A stretch of DNA of 64,000 nt, from NCBI GenBank assembly GCA_015179025.1, contig WHUX01000004.1:1-64000 (forward strand). Reading direction: 5' to 3'. This document shows positions 55,251-64,000 of the stretch, piece by piece. Position numbers and translations under genes: made by a program. Position 1 is the stretch's first letter. Each line of letters opens with the position of its first letter. A model generated the notes under the pieces. It saw only the letters and a list, made by a program, of their open reading frames with translations. It was not told where the DNA came from and made no database searches. The stretch comes from Terfezia claveryi. Lineage: Eukaryota > Ascomycota > Pezizomycetes > Pezizales > Pezizaceae.

Positions 55251-56231
55251 TGTTCTGGGCCGCTTGCGGGCAATTCATTTAATTACTGCATTTAGTATAA
55301 AACGTACTTAAATTAATAAAAATATACCTAACTAGAACTATATTAAATACATACAACTAGGCTATTAGTTGTCCTCCGAGTCGATTGAGTCATCCTCCAG
55401 GTCAATTGGGCTATAATCCAGGAGTCCAATTTGTGTCCGTTCAGCTAGAGCCGAGAGGTCACCGCAGTTATGATCTGCTAACCCTCTTATGGCCAAAGTA
55501 TGAGCATTTCAACTCATTTATAAAGTATCGGCAGTAACGACTGGTGTAGGACTTTTTGTAAATACTTCATAAGACAAACCCGAGTTGTTGTGGATGCCTG
55601 CCGAGAAGCATTAGCTAAAGTGATTATTGATTGTCGAGTAGCTGGAGTATCTATGATTTCATTTGTACAACCCCATAAGATTTGTTGCTAGCTCGAAATC
55701 TTTAGTTGGATAAAGGCATTCAGGCTATAGTTTTGCAATAACTTTTGCATATACCCTTACTGGCTTAGTCCTCGATGCTGTAAAGCAGTATCTACCTATT
55801 TTCTAAGCTTAAAATAGCTTTAATTTGGTTTAAAACCGAGGGATTAAAGTGGCAGTATACTTAGCATCCTTCTCTTCATTCTAGTGATTAGTTAGATCTT
55901 CATCACTAGAGGTTTTTTGGCGGGGAATTCCCCCCCTGTTCAAGTCCTATAGTTTTCCACTCCTTAAATAGAAGGTGTACTTGGTGTGGATAGGGTCCAC
56001 TAAAGACAATCTCAGGGGCTTTTGAGTGTTGAGAAGAATTTTGTTTGATTAGTACCATTTTATCTTCTAATAGAACCATATGATATTTCATATGACAGAT
56101 GAGCATAGTCTATCAATTTAACTGAATCCGTTCAATGTGTCTATATTTTTATAATTCAAGTGCGTTATGTACCAAATGCAGTAATTAAATAAATTGCCCG
56201 CGAGGGGCATAGTAGGTATGCCGCCCGGAAC
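55251..56231. mobile_element. DNA transposon relic with terminal inverted repeats, about 0.98 kb
   Basis: Left end TGTTCTGGGC followed by GCGGGCAATTCATTTAATTA and CTGCATTTAGTA; the right end is the inverted form with GCGGGCAATTTATTTAATTA and CTGCATTTGGTA, ending GCCCGGAACA at 56231. The inverted match runs about 55 bp with few changes; the right end has about 17 extra bases. Inside, minus-strand remnants (55906-56106, and an acidic LEDDSIDSEDN near 55385) suggest a decayed or non-autonomous element. Superfamily not determined; TA-rich flanks are compatible with a TA target. Confidence 0.7.
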
Positions 56232-56635
56232 AAAAATAATTCCACTTTAAGTTGAACCGTGGCTAAAAAAAAAAACATGCAAAGCGTGCTAGTACCCAAG
56301 TATTCTTCCCATATGAGACCTATCTGAACCACAGCAATCTATACTTGATTGTGCATTTCAGTATGTTGTACGAGTAGGAGCTGTAACCCATAGTAAAAAT
56401 AAATAAAAAGAATGGTAATCCACTAGAGATATTGCTAAGTAATCTAGAGTGGAAGTGTTCTCGTGCCAAGACTCTAGGTATCTGTCGCGAAATAATTATT
56501 TCTGCTGCGCCAGCTAAGAGTACTGGTAGTAAACACCTCCGAAATTGACTCTAATTCAGCTCCGAGTTCGGAGCACAATGCCAACACGCTATGCAATAGG
56601 CTAGTGGCTTCGGAGCAGAATATGTAATACAAGCC
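56232..56635. other. Gene-free stretch
   Basis: Nothing recognised beyond an A run at about 56266-56275; TTCTCGTGCCAAGACT at 56459 loosely resembles the motif family. Confidence 0.35.
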
Positions 56636-56706
56636 TCTACTGCTGCGAGCGAGCTTATACTGCTCCCAGCAAGCCCATACTGCCCCGAGCGAGCCCATAC
56701 TGCCCT
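56636..56706. repeat. About 20-bp tandem repeat GAGCGAGCCCATACTGCCCC, about 4 copies
   Basis: Units ending CATACTGC run four times with substitutions (TTATACTGCTCCCAGCAAGC, CCATACTGCCCCGAGCGAGC). Confidence 0.7.
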
Positions 56707-56777
56707 ATTCCTCTAGAAATAGATCCACTTGTGCCCAATTGCTGATCAAATCGCGGCTTCAAGACTGTAACACTATA

Positions 56778-57305
56778 TAGTTGATATCCTATGTATAGGC
56801 GCTTATAACCTCCCCTCTTGCCCCCCCCCCCAACTATCATAAATGTACACCTGAACTCCGGAATAGCTTGCTAGCTCCCTAATTCACAGGTTAATCAGAT
56901 AGCCAAAGAAAAATCTTGCTCCGGGAGCAAATCGCTGCTCCAAGAAGTGGATAGTTGATATCCTATATATTAGCGCTCATGGCCCCCCCCCCCCCCCCAC
57001 TCCCCTCCAACTATCATAAATGTACACCTGAACTCCGGAATAGCTTGCTAGCTCCCCAATTCACAGGTTAATCAGATAGCCAAAGAAAATCTTGCTCCGG
57101 GAGCAAATCGCTGCTCCAAGAAGTGGATAGTTGATATCCTATGTATTAGCGCTCATGACCCCCCCCCCCCCCCCCCACTCCCCTCCAACTATCATATATG
57201 TACACCTGAACTCCGGAATAGCTTGCTAGCTCCCTAGTTCACAGGTTAAAAAGAATAGCCAAAGAAAATCCTGCTCTAGGAGCAAATCACTGCTCCGAGA
57301 CTATA
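56778..57305. repeat. About 175-bp tandem repeat, 3 copies, each with poly(C)
   Basis: TAGTTGATATCCTATGTAT starts units at 56778, 56952 and 57128. Each carries a C run of 12-17 bases, then CAACTATCATAAATGTACAC, GAACTCCGGAATAGCTTGCT and GGTTAATCAGATAGCC, with high identity. The C-run length differs among units (slippage). Confidence 0.9.
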
Positions 57306-57475
57306 ATACAGTGGTAGTTGAATGCACGGAGCAATATAAGCTCGAAGCAATATAAGCTCGCTCGCAGCAATATAGGCTCATTTGTTTGGTAGTTATAGAG
57401 CTCGTTCAGCTCGCTCTGAGGATCTAGAAGCAAGCATCCGGACCATATTGGACAGAATCTAGCCCGAGCATAAAT

Positions 57476-57955
57476 ACTCATGCCGGAGATGTCTGAATTG
57501 ACATGTTCGAGATGTGTGAATACTCATGCCGGAGATATCTGAATTCTCATGTTGGAGATATCTGAATGCTTATGCCGGAGATGTCTGAATTCTCATGTTG
57601 GAGATGTCTGAATGCTCATGCCAGAGATGTCTGAATGCTCATGCCGGAGATGTCTGAATTCTCATGCCAGAGATGTGTGAATACTCATGCCGGAGATGTC
57701 TGAATGCTCTTGCCAGAGATGTTTGAATTCGCATGTTCGAGATGTGTGAATACTCATGCCGGAGATGTGTGAATACTCATGCCGGAGATGTCTGAATTCA
57801 CATGTTCGAGATGTGTGAATGCTCATGCTGGAGATGTCTGAATTCGCATGTTCGAGATGTTTCTCATGCCGGAGATTTGTGAATGCTCATGCCGGAGATG
57901 TCTGAATGCTCATGCCGGAGATGTCTGAATTCGCATGTTCGAGATGTCTGATTCT
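57476..57955. repeat. 24-bp minisatellite CTCATGCCGGAGATGTCTGAATG, about 20 copies
   Basis: Head-to-tail units with variants GCCGG/GTTGG/GCCAG/GTTCG and GTCTGAAT/GTGTGAAT. No unique spacers. The array resumes for three units at about 58427-58497 after a 470-bp interruption, so the interrupting DNA (57956-58426) was probably inserted or expanded inside it. Confidence 0.9.
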
Positions 57956-58426
57956 CTCCATCATGTCCTGTATCTAGTTGCTCTAGGCAATAAATACCTC
58001 TTTCCCGAATATCTGCTCGAGTGTAGCTCAGACTGCCTCGCACCTGCATTTGGATATGTCGCCTCCCATTAGACTCTGGTTTCGCCCAAGTCCCCGTCGC
58101 CCCATCTAGACTCTGGTCTCGCCCAAGCCGCCTGCTCGCCTCGCTTACCTTGCTCGCTTTGCTTGCCTTGCTCGCTTTGCTTGCCTTGCTCGCTTTGCTT
58201 GCCCTGCTCGCTTTGCTTGCCTTGGCTGCTTTGCTCGTGCCTGCCTCGCCCTGCTCGCTCCTGCCTCCCCTCCCATCGGTGGTTTGGATATGTCGTCCCG
58301 CTCGACACTGGCCTTGTTGGAGCTCTGGTCTCGCCCCTAGCTCGTAGCCCTCCTAGCTCACCCCCGACACCCGCGTAAGCCCACTTACGCGAGTGCTGGC
58401 CTTGCCCCGCCACCATTCATAACAAT
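57956..58426. other. GC-rich insert inside the 24-bp array
   Basis: Contains an 18-bp tandem TTGCTCGCTTTGCTTGCC, about four copies (58148-58225), and duplicated AGACTCTGGTYTCGCCCAAG (58072, 58109). A minus-strand frame (58416-58069) reads GKQSEQ repeats; without family or start support I do not call it a gene. Confidence 0.6.
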
Positions 58427-59229
58427 ACTCATGTTTGAGATATCTGAATACTCATGCTGGAGACGTGTGAATTAGCATGCCGGAGATGTCTGAATACTCG
58501 GCTATCAATATTCAATCCTATAGTGTATGTTCTCTCCGCTAGGAGTGGAATACCTCTATACCCGAGCAGGATTGTATGACCTGGAGCTGGACTGGAGCAG
58601 GAGTAGGAGCAAGATTATATGACCTTGAGCAGGATTTTATGAGCCAGAGAAAGGTTTTATAGCTCTGAAAGGTCTGCTCTGGGCATTGTGGAGCTGGGCG
58701 GAGCAAAGCAAAGGTATGGGCTAAACAAAGTGCTGTTGTTCTGTGTCAGTATTTGCTCCATTATCATAGAAAAAAAAAAAAAAAAAAAAACGAGAGATGC
58801 AGCTCATAACAACCTCCGAAACAGGCTATGCACACGCTAACATCTCCGGGAATCTTGGCACCGGAGATGATTTCGGAGATGATTTCGGAGGTGTATAGTC
58901 CCAGACTCTCTTCTGATTAAATCGCAGAAGCGAATGCCAAGATCAGGCTAGAGTCTGGGTACGAGAACAGAGTGGAAGGTGTTTAACCAAATATAGCCAC
59001 TAACCAAATATCTACAAACAAAGGAGTGCTGTCGGCACCTTGTTTAATACTTCCAATATTTGCCAGCATCTGGTTCTGTCTGCCACGAACCCTGAAATAG
59101 AGACGATCTGACCTAAGGTAAGAGAACATATTTGCGCTATTGATAAGATGGCTGACCTCCGTACACAGCCTATTTCTGAACACAATAGATACTACTCCGG
59201 TTCACATTCTACCTCTCTCCGGCAGCAAG
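58427..59229. other. Upstream region of helical gene 2, with minisatellite remnant
   Basis: The three residual 24-bp units, GGAGCAGGA-type repeats (58570-58650), a run of about 20 A (58769-58790), and a GGAGATGATTTC doublet (58863). The segment 59109-59180 (TGACCTAAG..AAGAGAACATATTTGC) resembles 62649-62720 upstream of the relic third family member. Confidence 0.5.
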
Positions 59230-60780
59230 ATGCCACTTACCATAAGGGATGTTTTTATTCTAGGACAAGCAGTAGACCTTTTGAAGGAAAAGGTCAGTAC
59301 AATCTTGGATGAATTAAAACAGTCAAAGGATGACTACTATGACCTTCTGCGGTCATACAGGCGTGATCACTTGAAGCCGGAACTGGTTGATACCGTTGAT
59401 GACCCTCAGGAAAAAGGTAAGGGTCCGGAAGAGACTACGGAGCAGAGGCTGGAGAGAGTTGAGAGACTTTACCGCAAGGCTTTGGGCAAGATTAAACTTC
59501 TCACAGAGACGCATATCCCAATTCCCTTCGAGGACGAGGAGTTTTTGAGAAGAGTTAATATCATCATTAAGGCAATTCACAATTTCTCATGGCGATTCAC
59601 AAGGTCTGATGATCCAAAGACGTCCCTGCCTGTAATTTCCAACCTGGAACATCTTAAGTTCCTCAATCCCGCTTTCGGGCCCCTAACCGAGCAAGGCATC
59701 AAGAAATTGGCCGAATATCTTGGACCCCAGAATTTCAGCTGCCACATAGTCAGTATAATCATGCTCAGAGGCCTTTTTCAGCGGTATTTCGTGACTCTCC
59801 CAATGGGAATCCCACTACACTCAGCCGAAGACATTGCAATAAAGATCCTCCTCGATATATTTCATGGGTCGGGTATGTTTAAGTTACTAAGCATCATATT
59901 TCTCCTTCCAATACTAATTTCAAGAGAGCTAATCTCCCAAACAGACAAGGAGATACATCAGTGGAAAGCTCAAACAGTCCATCTGCTCAGTAAACGGGGG
60001 GAATTCCATCATCTTCCGAAGGACGACTTAGTTCCATGCACGGAATTTAAGAAATGTCTGGACAGCGAGATAAAAGCTGAGTTGGAACTCATCTGGAGCG
60101 AGTTGGGGCCTTATGCCAATCCTCCAAAGGAAACAATTCCCGCATTAAAGACTGAACTCGAAAATGTTATTAGATTGATGGCTGAACTGGGGATTCTATT
60201 CAGCCGGGTTACCGAATGGAAGCTCCAGCCGATGGCACCCTACGCGGTGAAGGTTGGAGAGAAATTTAATGAAAATTATATGGAATTGATGGGTAAAGCA
60301 TCGGAAGAGGTTTTTAAAAGGAATCCCGAGGCACCAGTAACGTGTGTCCTGAATGCGCCTTGGAGGAGAGCCACATTTACACTGGTAGGGGAGACTACAG
60401 TGGATGAAGGCATTTATGCATTTATCAAAGCTCAAGTTTCTGTTGTGAACTATGGCTTGTCGTTGGATCTCAACGACGGTGACTTCTTGCCCTACCCGAC
60501 GAACGATGGGTTGGATGCGTGGGGTAGCATTGCAAAGCCGATACCACTGTTAGAATCAGCTTTAGAGCCAGCACGGGTACCTAGGGCTCAACCGTCTCAG
60601 CCGCCTCATCTCGATTCCTCGGTCACCGAGTTTCCACATTTTCTCGATTCCTCGAGCACCGAGGCTCCACATTTTCTCGATTCCTCGAGCACCGAGGCTC
60701 CACATTCTCTAGATTCCTCGGCCAGCGAGGTTTCGCATTCCCCTCCACCGGGGGTTGGGCCGGCAGCTCCCAATAGTTAG
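59230..60780 (+). CDS. Uncharacterised helical protein with C-terminal repeats (family member 2)
   Basis: Start ATG 59230 (AAGATGCC). Two exons, 59230-59872 and 59945-60780, with an intron (GTATGT, TACTAAT, ACAG) of 72 nt that has no stop, so spliced gives 492 and retained 516 residues. The hydrophobic stretch LLSIIFLLPILIS exists only if the intron is retained. N-terminal coiled coil (KEKVSTILDELKQSKDDYY), a charged linker, then a helical domain; after the intron come DKEIHQWKAQTVHLLS and LKTELENVIRLMAELGILF, aligned with QWWLNMFDYLTS and LVSRVAKLGHLI of the gene at 47428. The intron follows HGSG here and GSSG there in the same phase. The tail has 12-residue repeats (LDSSSTEAPHF), 36-bp units, about four copies. 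No known domain. Confidence 0.75.
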   Translation: MPLTIRDVFILGQAVDLLKEKVSTILDELKQSKDDYYDLLRSYRRDHLKPELVDTVDDPQEKGKGPEETTEQRLERVERLYRKALGKIKLLTETHIPIPFEDEEFLRRVNIIIKAIHNFSWRFTRSDDPKTSLPVISNLEHLKFLNPAFGPLTEQGIKKLAEYLGPQNFSCHIVSIIMLRGLFQRYFVTLPMGIPLHSAEDIAIKILLDIFHGSGMFKLLSIIFLLPILISRELISQTDKEIHQWKAQTVHLLSKRGEFHHLPKDDLVPCTEFKKCLDSEIKAELELIWSELGPYANPPKETIPALKTELENVIRLMAELGILFSRVTEWKLQPMAPYAVKVGEKFNENYMELMGKASEEVFKRNPEAPVTCVLNAPWRRATFTLVGETTVDEGIYAFIKAQVSVVNYGLSLDLNDGDFLPYPTNDGLDAWGSIAKPIPLLESALEPARVPRAQPSQPPHLDSSVTEFPHFLDSSSTEAPHFLDSSSTEAPHSLDSSASEVSHSPPPGVGPAAPNS

Positions 60781-62648
60781 GATCAAAGCGGCCTTACGAG
60801 ACACATGACTTCAGAACCAAAACTTATGGTGTCTCAGGGTAAACCGGTGCCTCAGGGTCTAGGTGGTTGGTGACGAGCACAAAATGATTATGAACAGCTA
60901 TTCCGCCAAATGGAGTTGTAAAGCGTACAAGCTGGGAAGTGTGGCATAGGAAAAATAATTTTCTCGATTGAGGTTTTGGGGTAGATAGGAGGGCTGTACA
61001 AGGGCTTTGGTTGACAGAATCATTGCTCCCACCCTGTTGTTTGAGAAAGCTGAATCTGGAATATATTTATGTAGCGGGAGTGTTCCCAAGGGGGGGTTTA
61101 TGAAGGCGGAGGAGATGAGTATTTGTTGTGATAAGTCATACACACATGTATCCAACTCCAACTTAAGCGTTTCGATACCTTAATACAATATATGCAGAGT
61201 GGGGCGTATGTTAAGCAATCAAATACTTGATCAATACGTTTAGTCATAGACATATCCTCGGTATGTCCATTTCTTGCTAATTGGACTGCTATCACAGCCA
61301 ATCTCAATTTACGAGGTAGCTAATAGGTTCAAAAGGTTTCCCTCCGTGTATAGATTCTTTTGAGCTATTGTGTGCTTGAATTGCATAGGCCTTTCCTTTC
61401 TCAACATTTACTCCCTCTCCGAGCCCGCCCCCCCCCCCCCCCAAAGCTTAGATATCAACAATAAGGTACCAATGGGACTCTCCACACCCAATATTTTCTT
61501 TAGAGCCTTCTAAGACTTGATTTGTAGCACCTTTAATTGAGATATTCTCATTCCCCCTCCTTTAACCTACTCTTGTTAAAGACATGTTCCAGGTACCATT
61601 TGCTCCAATCTCAAAAAAAAAAAATTGGAACCAATAATTCCTGCCAATCTAAGCCCTCGTCTGACATGAGTTCTAACAAAGTATTTGGGATTCCAATTAG
61701 GAATTTCAGTTAGGCACAGTGGAAGTGACTCTTGGGAAATGTAGAGAATTCTGTATAGAATATAGAGCAGAGTACGCTGATGGTAGAAGCGTGCGATGCT
61801 GTTGAATTCTTGCTTGTTTTAAGAGGAGCATGACATAGGAAAGAGGCAAGATGTATATGTACAGTATGAAGATACGAGATCAGGGTAATGATGAAAAATT
61901 CGGCATAGGGGATACAAAAGAGAGTCATCTGCATGTAGGTCTGACCGAAGAATATGCTAACTGCCTGAAATATAGAAAGTCGAGAGAGAAGCTAATAGAA
62001 TGGAAAGATGTAGCGACACAAGACCTACAAGAGAAGAGATAAAGTGGTGACTAAAAAGCTTCTATCCAGAGAGCTCAGGGTAACTAGTTTCAGGAGGCAT
62101 GATTATCTTCCACACGGGAACTTGTGTCCACTTATGCCCTCTAGGACTTTTTAGGTTTTCAAATTCTCATTCTACTCCATTCTCCTGGGTACGTGGTAGT
62201 GCTGGACATCAATTCAAAACGAGATGGGATGTGACTGAGTGTATTCTACAGACTCGGGATTGAATTAGAGGATTAAAAGAGGTCGGATAATATTATTGTT
62301 TTCCCCTCTCGGGAGAGCCCACGCAGTTATTTACACTAACTGCTAACAAGGATATTCATGAATGTCCCGTGCCCTATATCTCGTCCAGGTGTCCTAAATT
62401 GCTTTAACAGGGGGGATTGTTGACATTCTGCTATTCAATTTGTCTTTGTTCTTTCAATGAAGCTTATTTATGTAGCACTAGAAGAAATCTTATTACTAAA
62501 GGTAGTAGTGCAGGTAGCAATAGGACGGGGCGCTTAAACAAAGGAATCTTAACACTTTGTTCTCGTTTGTTTTATACTTTCAATCCCGTTCAGTCCTGAC
62601 TGTTCATAAACTTAGTAACGCACTGAAATCCCCGAAATCGAAATGATT
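60781..62648. other. Intergenic stretch, 1.9 kb
   Basis: Small frames only (60898-61161 minus; 61098-61307 minus; 61851-62042 plus), no family. A C run of about 17 at 61426-61442 and an A run at about 61614-61624. Confidence 0.4.
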
Positions 62649-63220
62649 TGACCCTGAGGCAAGAGACGTATTTGCCCTCGGATAAGAAACTTTACCTACT
62701 CCGGACACAGAAACACAAAAGATTGAGTAGCATTGAATTCTCAGTCACGGTTGCTATTAGCCATAGAGGAAAAGAATCGTAAACTTCGAGTGCAGTCGGC
62801 TGTGATGTCAGATATTACAAAACGGCTGAGCAAGAAGGGACTTCCCCTACCACCGACACTCGAGTATGGAGAGTTTATGATTGAAATAGGTGTAATTTTG
62901 CATACGGTACCTCTTAATGGGCGGCCGGTTTTTGTGGGAAGATTCTTATATCATTCGAACTAACATGCTTTGTATATATATTTTTACCCACTCCCCCTAT
63001 CTTCAAAACTAGTGGATGCTTTTATATAAGGGCAGTTCTGGAAACCGTTCTGATACCCCAGACGCGAGAATGTTACTAATCTGCTTAGGTCACCTGCTCG
63101 GGAAAATTAAAGTATATTGCACATGGACGGTTGTCAGCTGTGGCATGTCCATGTTCCTGGTATCCTCTCGAATATTTTACTATTCAGGCTTCAGCTTTAG
63201 CACTGGTGCAAAGCTTTAAC
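62649..63220 (+). pseudogene. Relic of the helical family (member 3)
   Basis: 62733-62963 carries LSKKGLPLPPTLEYGEF, matching LNKKGLPLSPDDNY of the gene at 47428, preceded by a short coiled-coil-like stretch. Downstream, 63016-63219 has ARMLLICLGHLLGKI, placed like VEALLLRTFTGSYL. Its 5' flank (TTGACCCTGAGGCAAGAG...) resembles that of the 59230 gene. Large parts are missing and frames shift, so it is a decayed duplicate. Confidence 0.6.
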
Positions 63221-63446
63221 ATAAAACTTGACTGATATTGATGCCTCGGGAAGGGGATCATACTGGACTATGGATCCAAGACCTGTGATTGATCCCCTCA
63301 GGGGTGTGATCCTTGTGCAGGGATGCCAAGCTGCATCACAGATACTGTACAACTTTACAAGACATATAGAGTAGCCCCTTTCCCTCACACGACAAGGTCG
63401 TTGAGAATTTACGGCTACAAGTCACAACAAAATTTCCTTTCCATCG

Positions 63447-64000
63447 ATGGAGAAAACAATACAAACTACTACCGAGGCTGAATACATCCATGTCTTTAAG
63501 GGAATTGAGAATTTTAGAGATGTCGGGGCCACCATCAACCTGTTTGTTGGAGAAAGGTGAGTCATTGATTCCTTTTTTACATTTTGATGGGGGAGTTTGT
63601 TAACTAGTTCTAATCAGAGTAATGCGAGAAGGTTTTCTCCTTCGTTCAGGTCGACTTGGTATAAAAAAAAAAAACAGAAAAATTCCCCCCCTCCCCCTCC
63701 CACAACAACCCAAAAGAGGGATTCCTTAAGAAAGTTGTGTACTTACTTTCTAATATGCTAAGTTGATTTTTTTTTACGCAGACGGAGCCACAGCGGAAGA
63801 TAAGCGGATCTTTAAGGAGGTTTATGATATCAAAACTGTCTTAGACCTACGCACTGAGTAAAGTAACCCCTAGGCTCCTTTTTTTTTTTTTTTTTTTTTT
63901 TTTTTGGGGGGGGGGTGTTCGACGATGATAACGAGAGTTCTGAATGATTCTTTTTTCTAACTTGACTGATGATGTTAGTACCGAACGAATTGTGCGGTTT
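63447..64000 (+). CDS. Tyrosine phosphatase (PF13350-type, Siw14/atypical PTP-like), 5' part
   Basis: Exons 63447-63556, 63618-63658, 63782-63857 and 63979 onward to the right edge. The introns (61, 123 and 121 nt) have GTGAGT, GTATAA and GTAAAG donors and ATCAG, CGCAG and GTTAG acceptors, all closing in phase. Family features: GIENFRDVGATINLF, EGFLLRSGRLDGAT, and YDIKTVLDLRTDTE, the usual start of a fungal tyrosine/serine phosphatase. The CX5R catalytic loop lies beyond the window. The upstream region 63221-63446 is a short intergenic gap. Intron 3 contains a run of about 25 T followed by about 10 G (63880-63914). Confidence 0.85.
63880..63914. repeat. Poly(T) followed by poly(G) inside intron 3
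   Basis: About 25 T then about 10 G, within the phosphatase gene's third intron. Length is uncertain because such runs are prone to sequencing error. Confidence 0.8.

Noticed and set aside
57476..57955. CRISPR-like look of the 24-bp array
   Set aside because: Units are contiguous with no unique spacers, and the genome is eukaryotic; it is a minisatellite.
58069..58416. 115-codon minus frame with GKQSEQ repeats
   Set aside because: Produced by the 18-bp tandem; no homologous domain or splice support.

Overview
The window reads as nuclear DNA of a repeat-rich filamentous ascomycete (Pezizomycotina). The genes have short introns (mostly 50-95 nt) with GTRNGT donors and CTAAC/CTAAT-like branch sites. 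The gene families are fungal: a FunK1-type kinase, a Zn2Cys6 regulator with a fungal transcription-factor domain, a PDR/CDR-type ABC-G transporter, BTB proteins with Cys-rich tails, an Hsp70-like actin-fold ATPase, and a PF13350-type tyrosine phosphatase. Several transposon relics carry C-to-T type stops and losses that look like repeat-induced point mutation. I cannot assign genus or order from the sequence alone.

Layout. 0-1.4 kb: FunK1 gene on the minus strand, cut by the left edge. 1.4-8.7 kb: repeat-rich wasteland with minisatellites, an LTR-like segment, a broken trypsin-like protease gene and a decayed Ty3/gypsy relic. 8.7-18.0 kb: a divergently transcribed pair, a Zn2Cys6 regulator (minus, 3 exons) and a PDR transporter (plus, 4 exons). 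19.1-24.3 kb: a BTB cluster with two intact convergent genes lying in an inverted duplication, plus two relic copies. 25.3-33.3 kb: a pogo/Fot1-type transposase relic split by a 7.15-kb Tad-like LINE with a perfect 13-bp target duplication and a poly(A) tail. 37.3-38.9 kb: an intronless hypothetical gene. 41.5-44.1 kb: a 139-bp tandem array, a perfect 22-bp palindrome, a hairpin MITE and a Tc1 relic. Several of these carry a recurrent motif, TAGTCTGGTTGGCAC. 44.5-49.4 kb: a divergent pair, an 11-exon Hsp70-like gene (minus) and an uncharacterised helical/coiled-coil gene (plus). 51.7-53.0 kb: a small putative secreted protein running directly into a GC-rich minisatellite. 53.1-58.8 kb: a Tc1 relic, a TIR element and several minisatellites. 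59.2-60.8 kb: a second member of the helical family, with a relic third member at 62.6-63.2 kb. 63.4 kb to the end: the start of a tyrosine phosphatase gene.

How parts relate. The regulator and the ABC transporter share about 1.7 kb of upstream DNA, a common arrangement for a pathway-specific efflux module. The Hsp70-like gene and the helical gene share a promoter region of about 0.45 kb. That helical family, seen three times here with one intron position conserved between two copies, and the BTB gene birth/decay cluster are the least ordinary protein-coding content. Exon models are my reading of splice signals and frame. Two junctions (Hsp70 exon 10/11 and the 48.8-kb junction) do not close in frame and are flagged.
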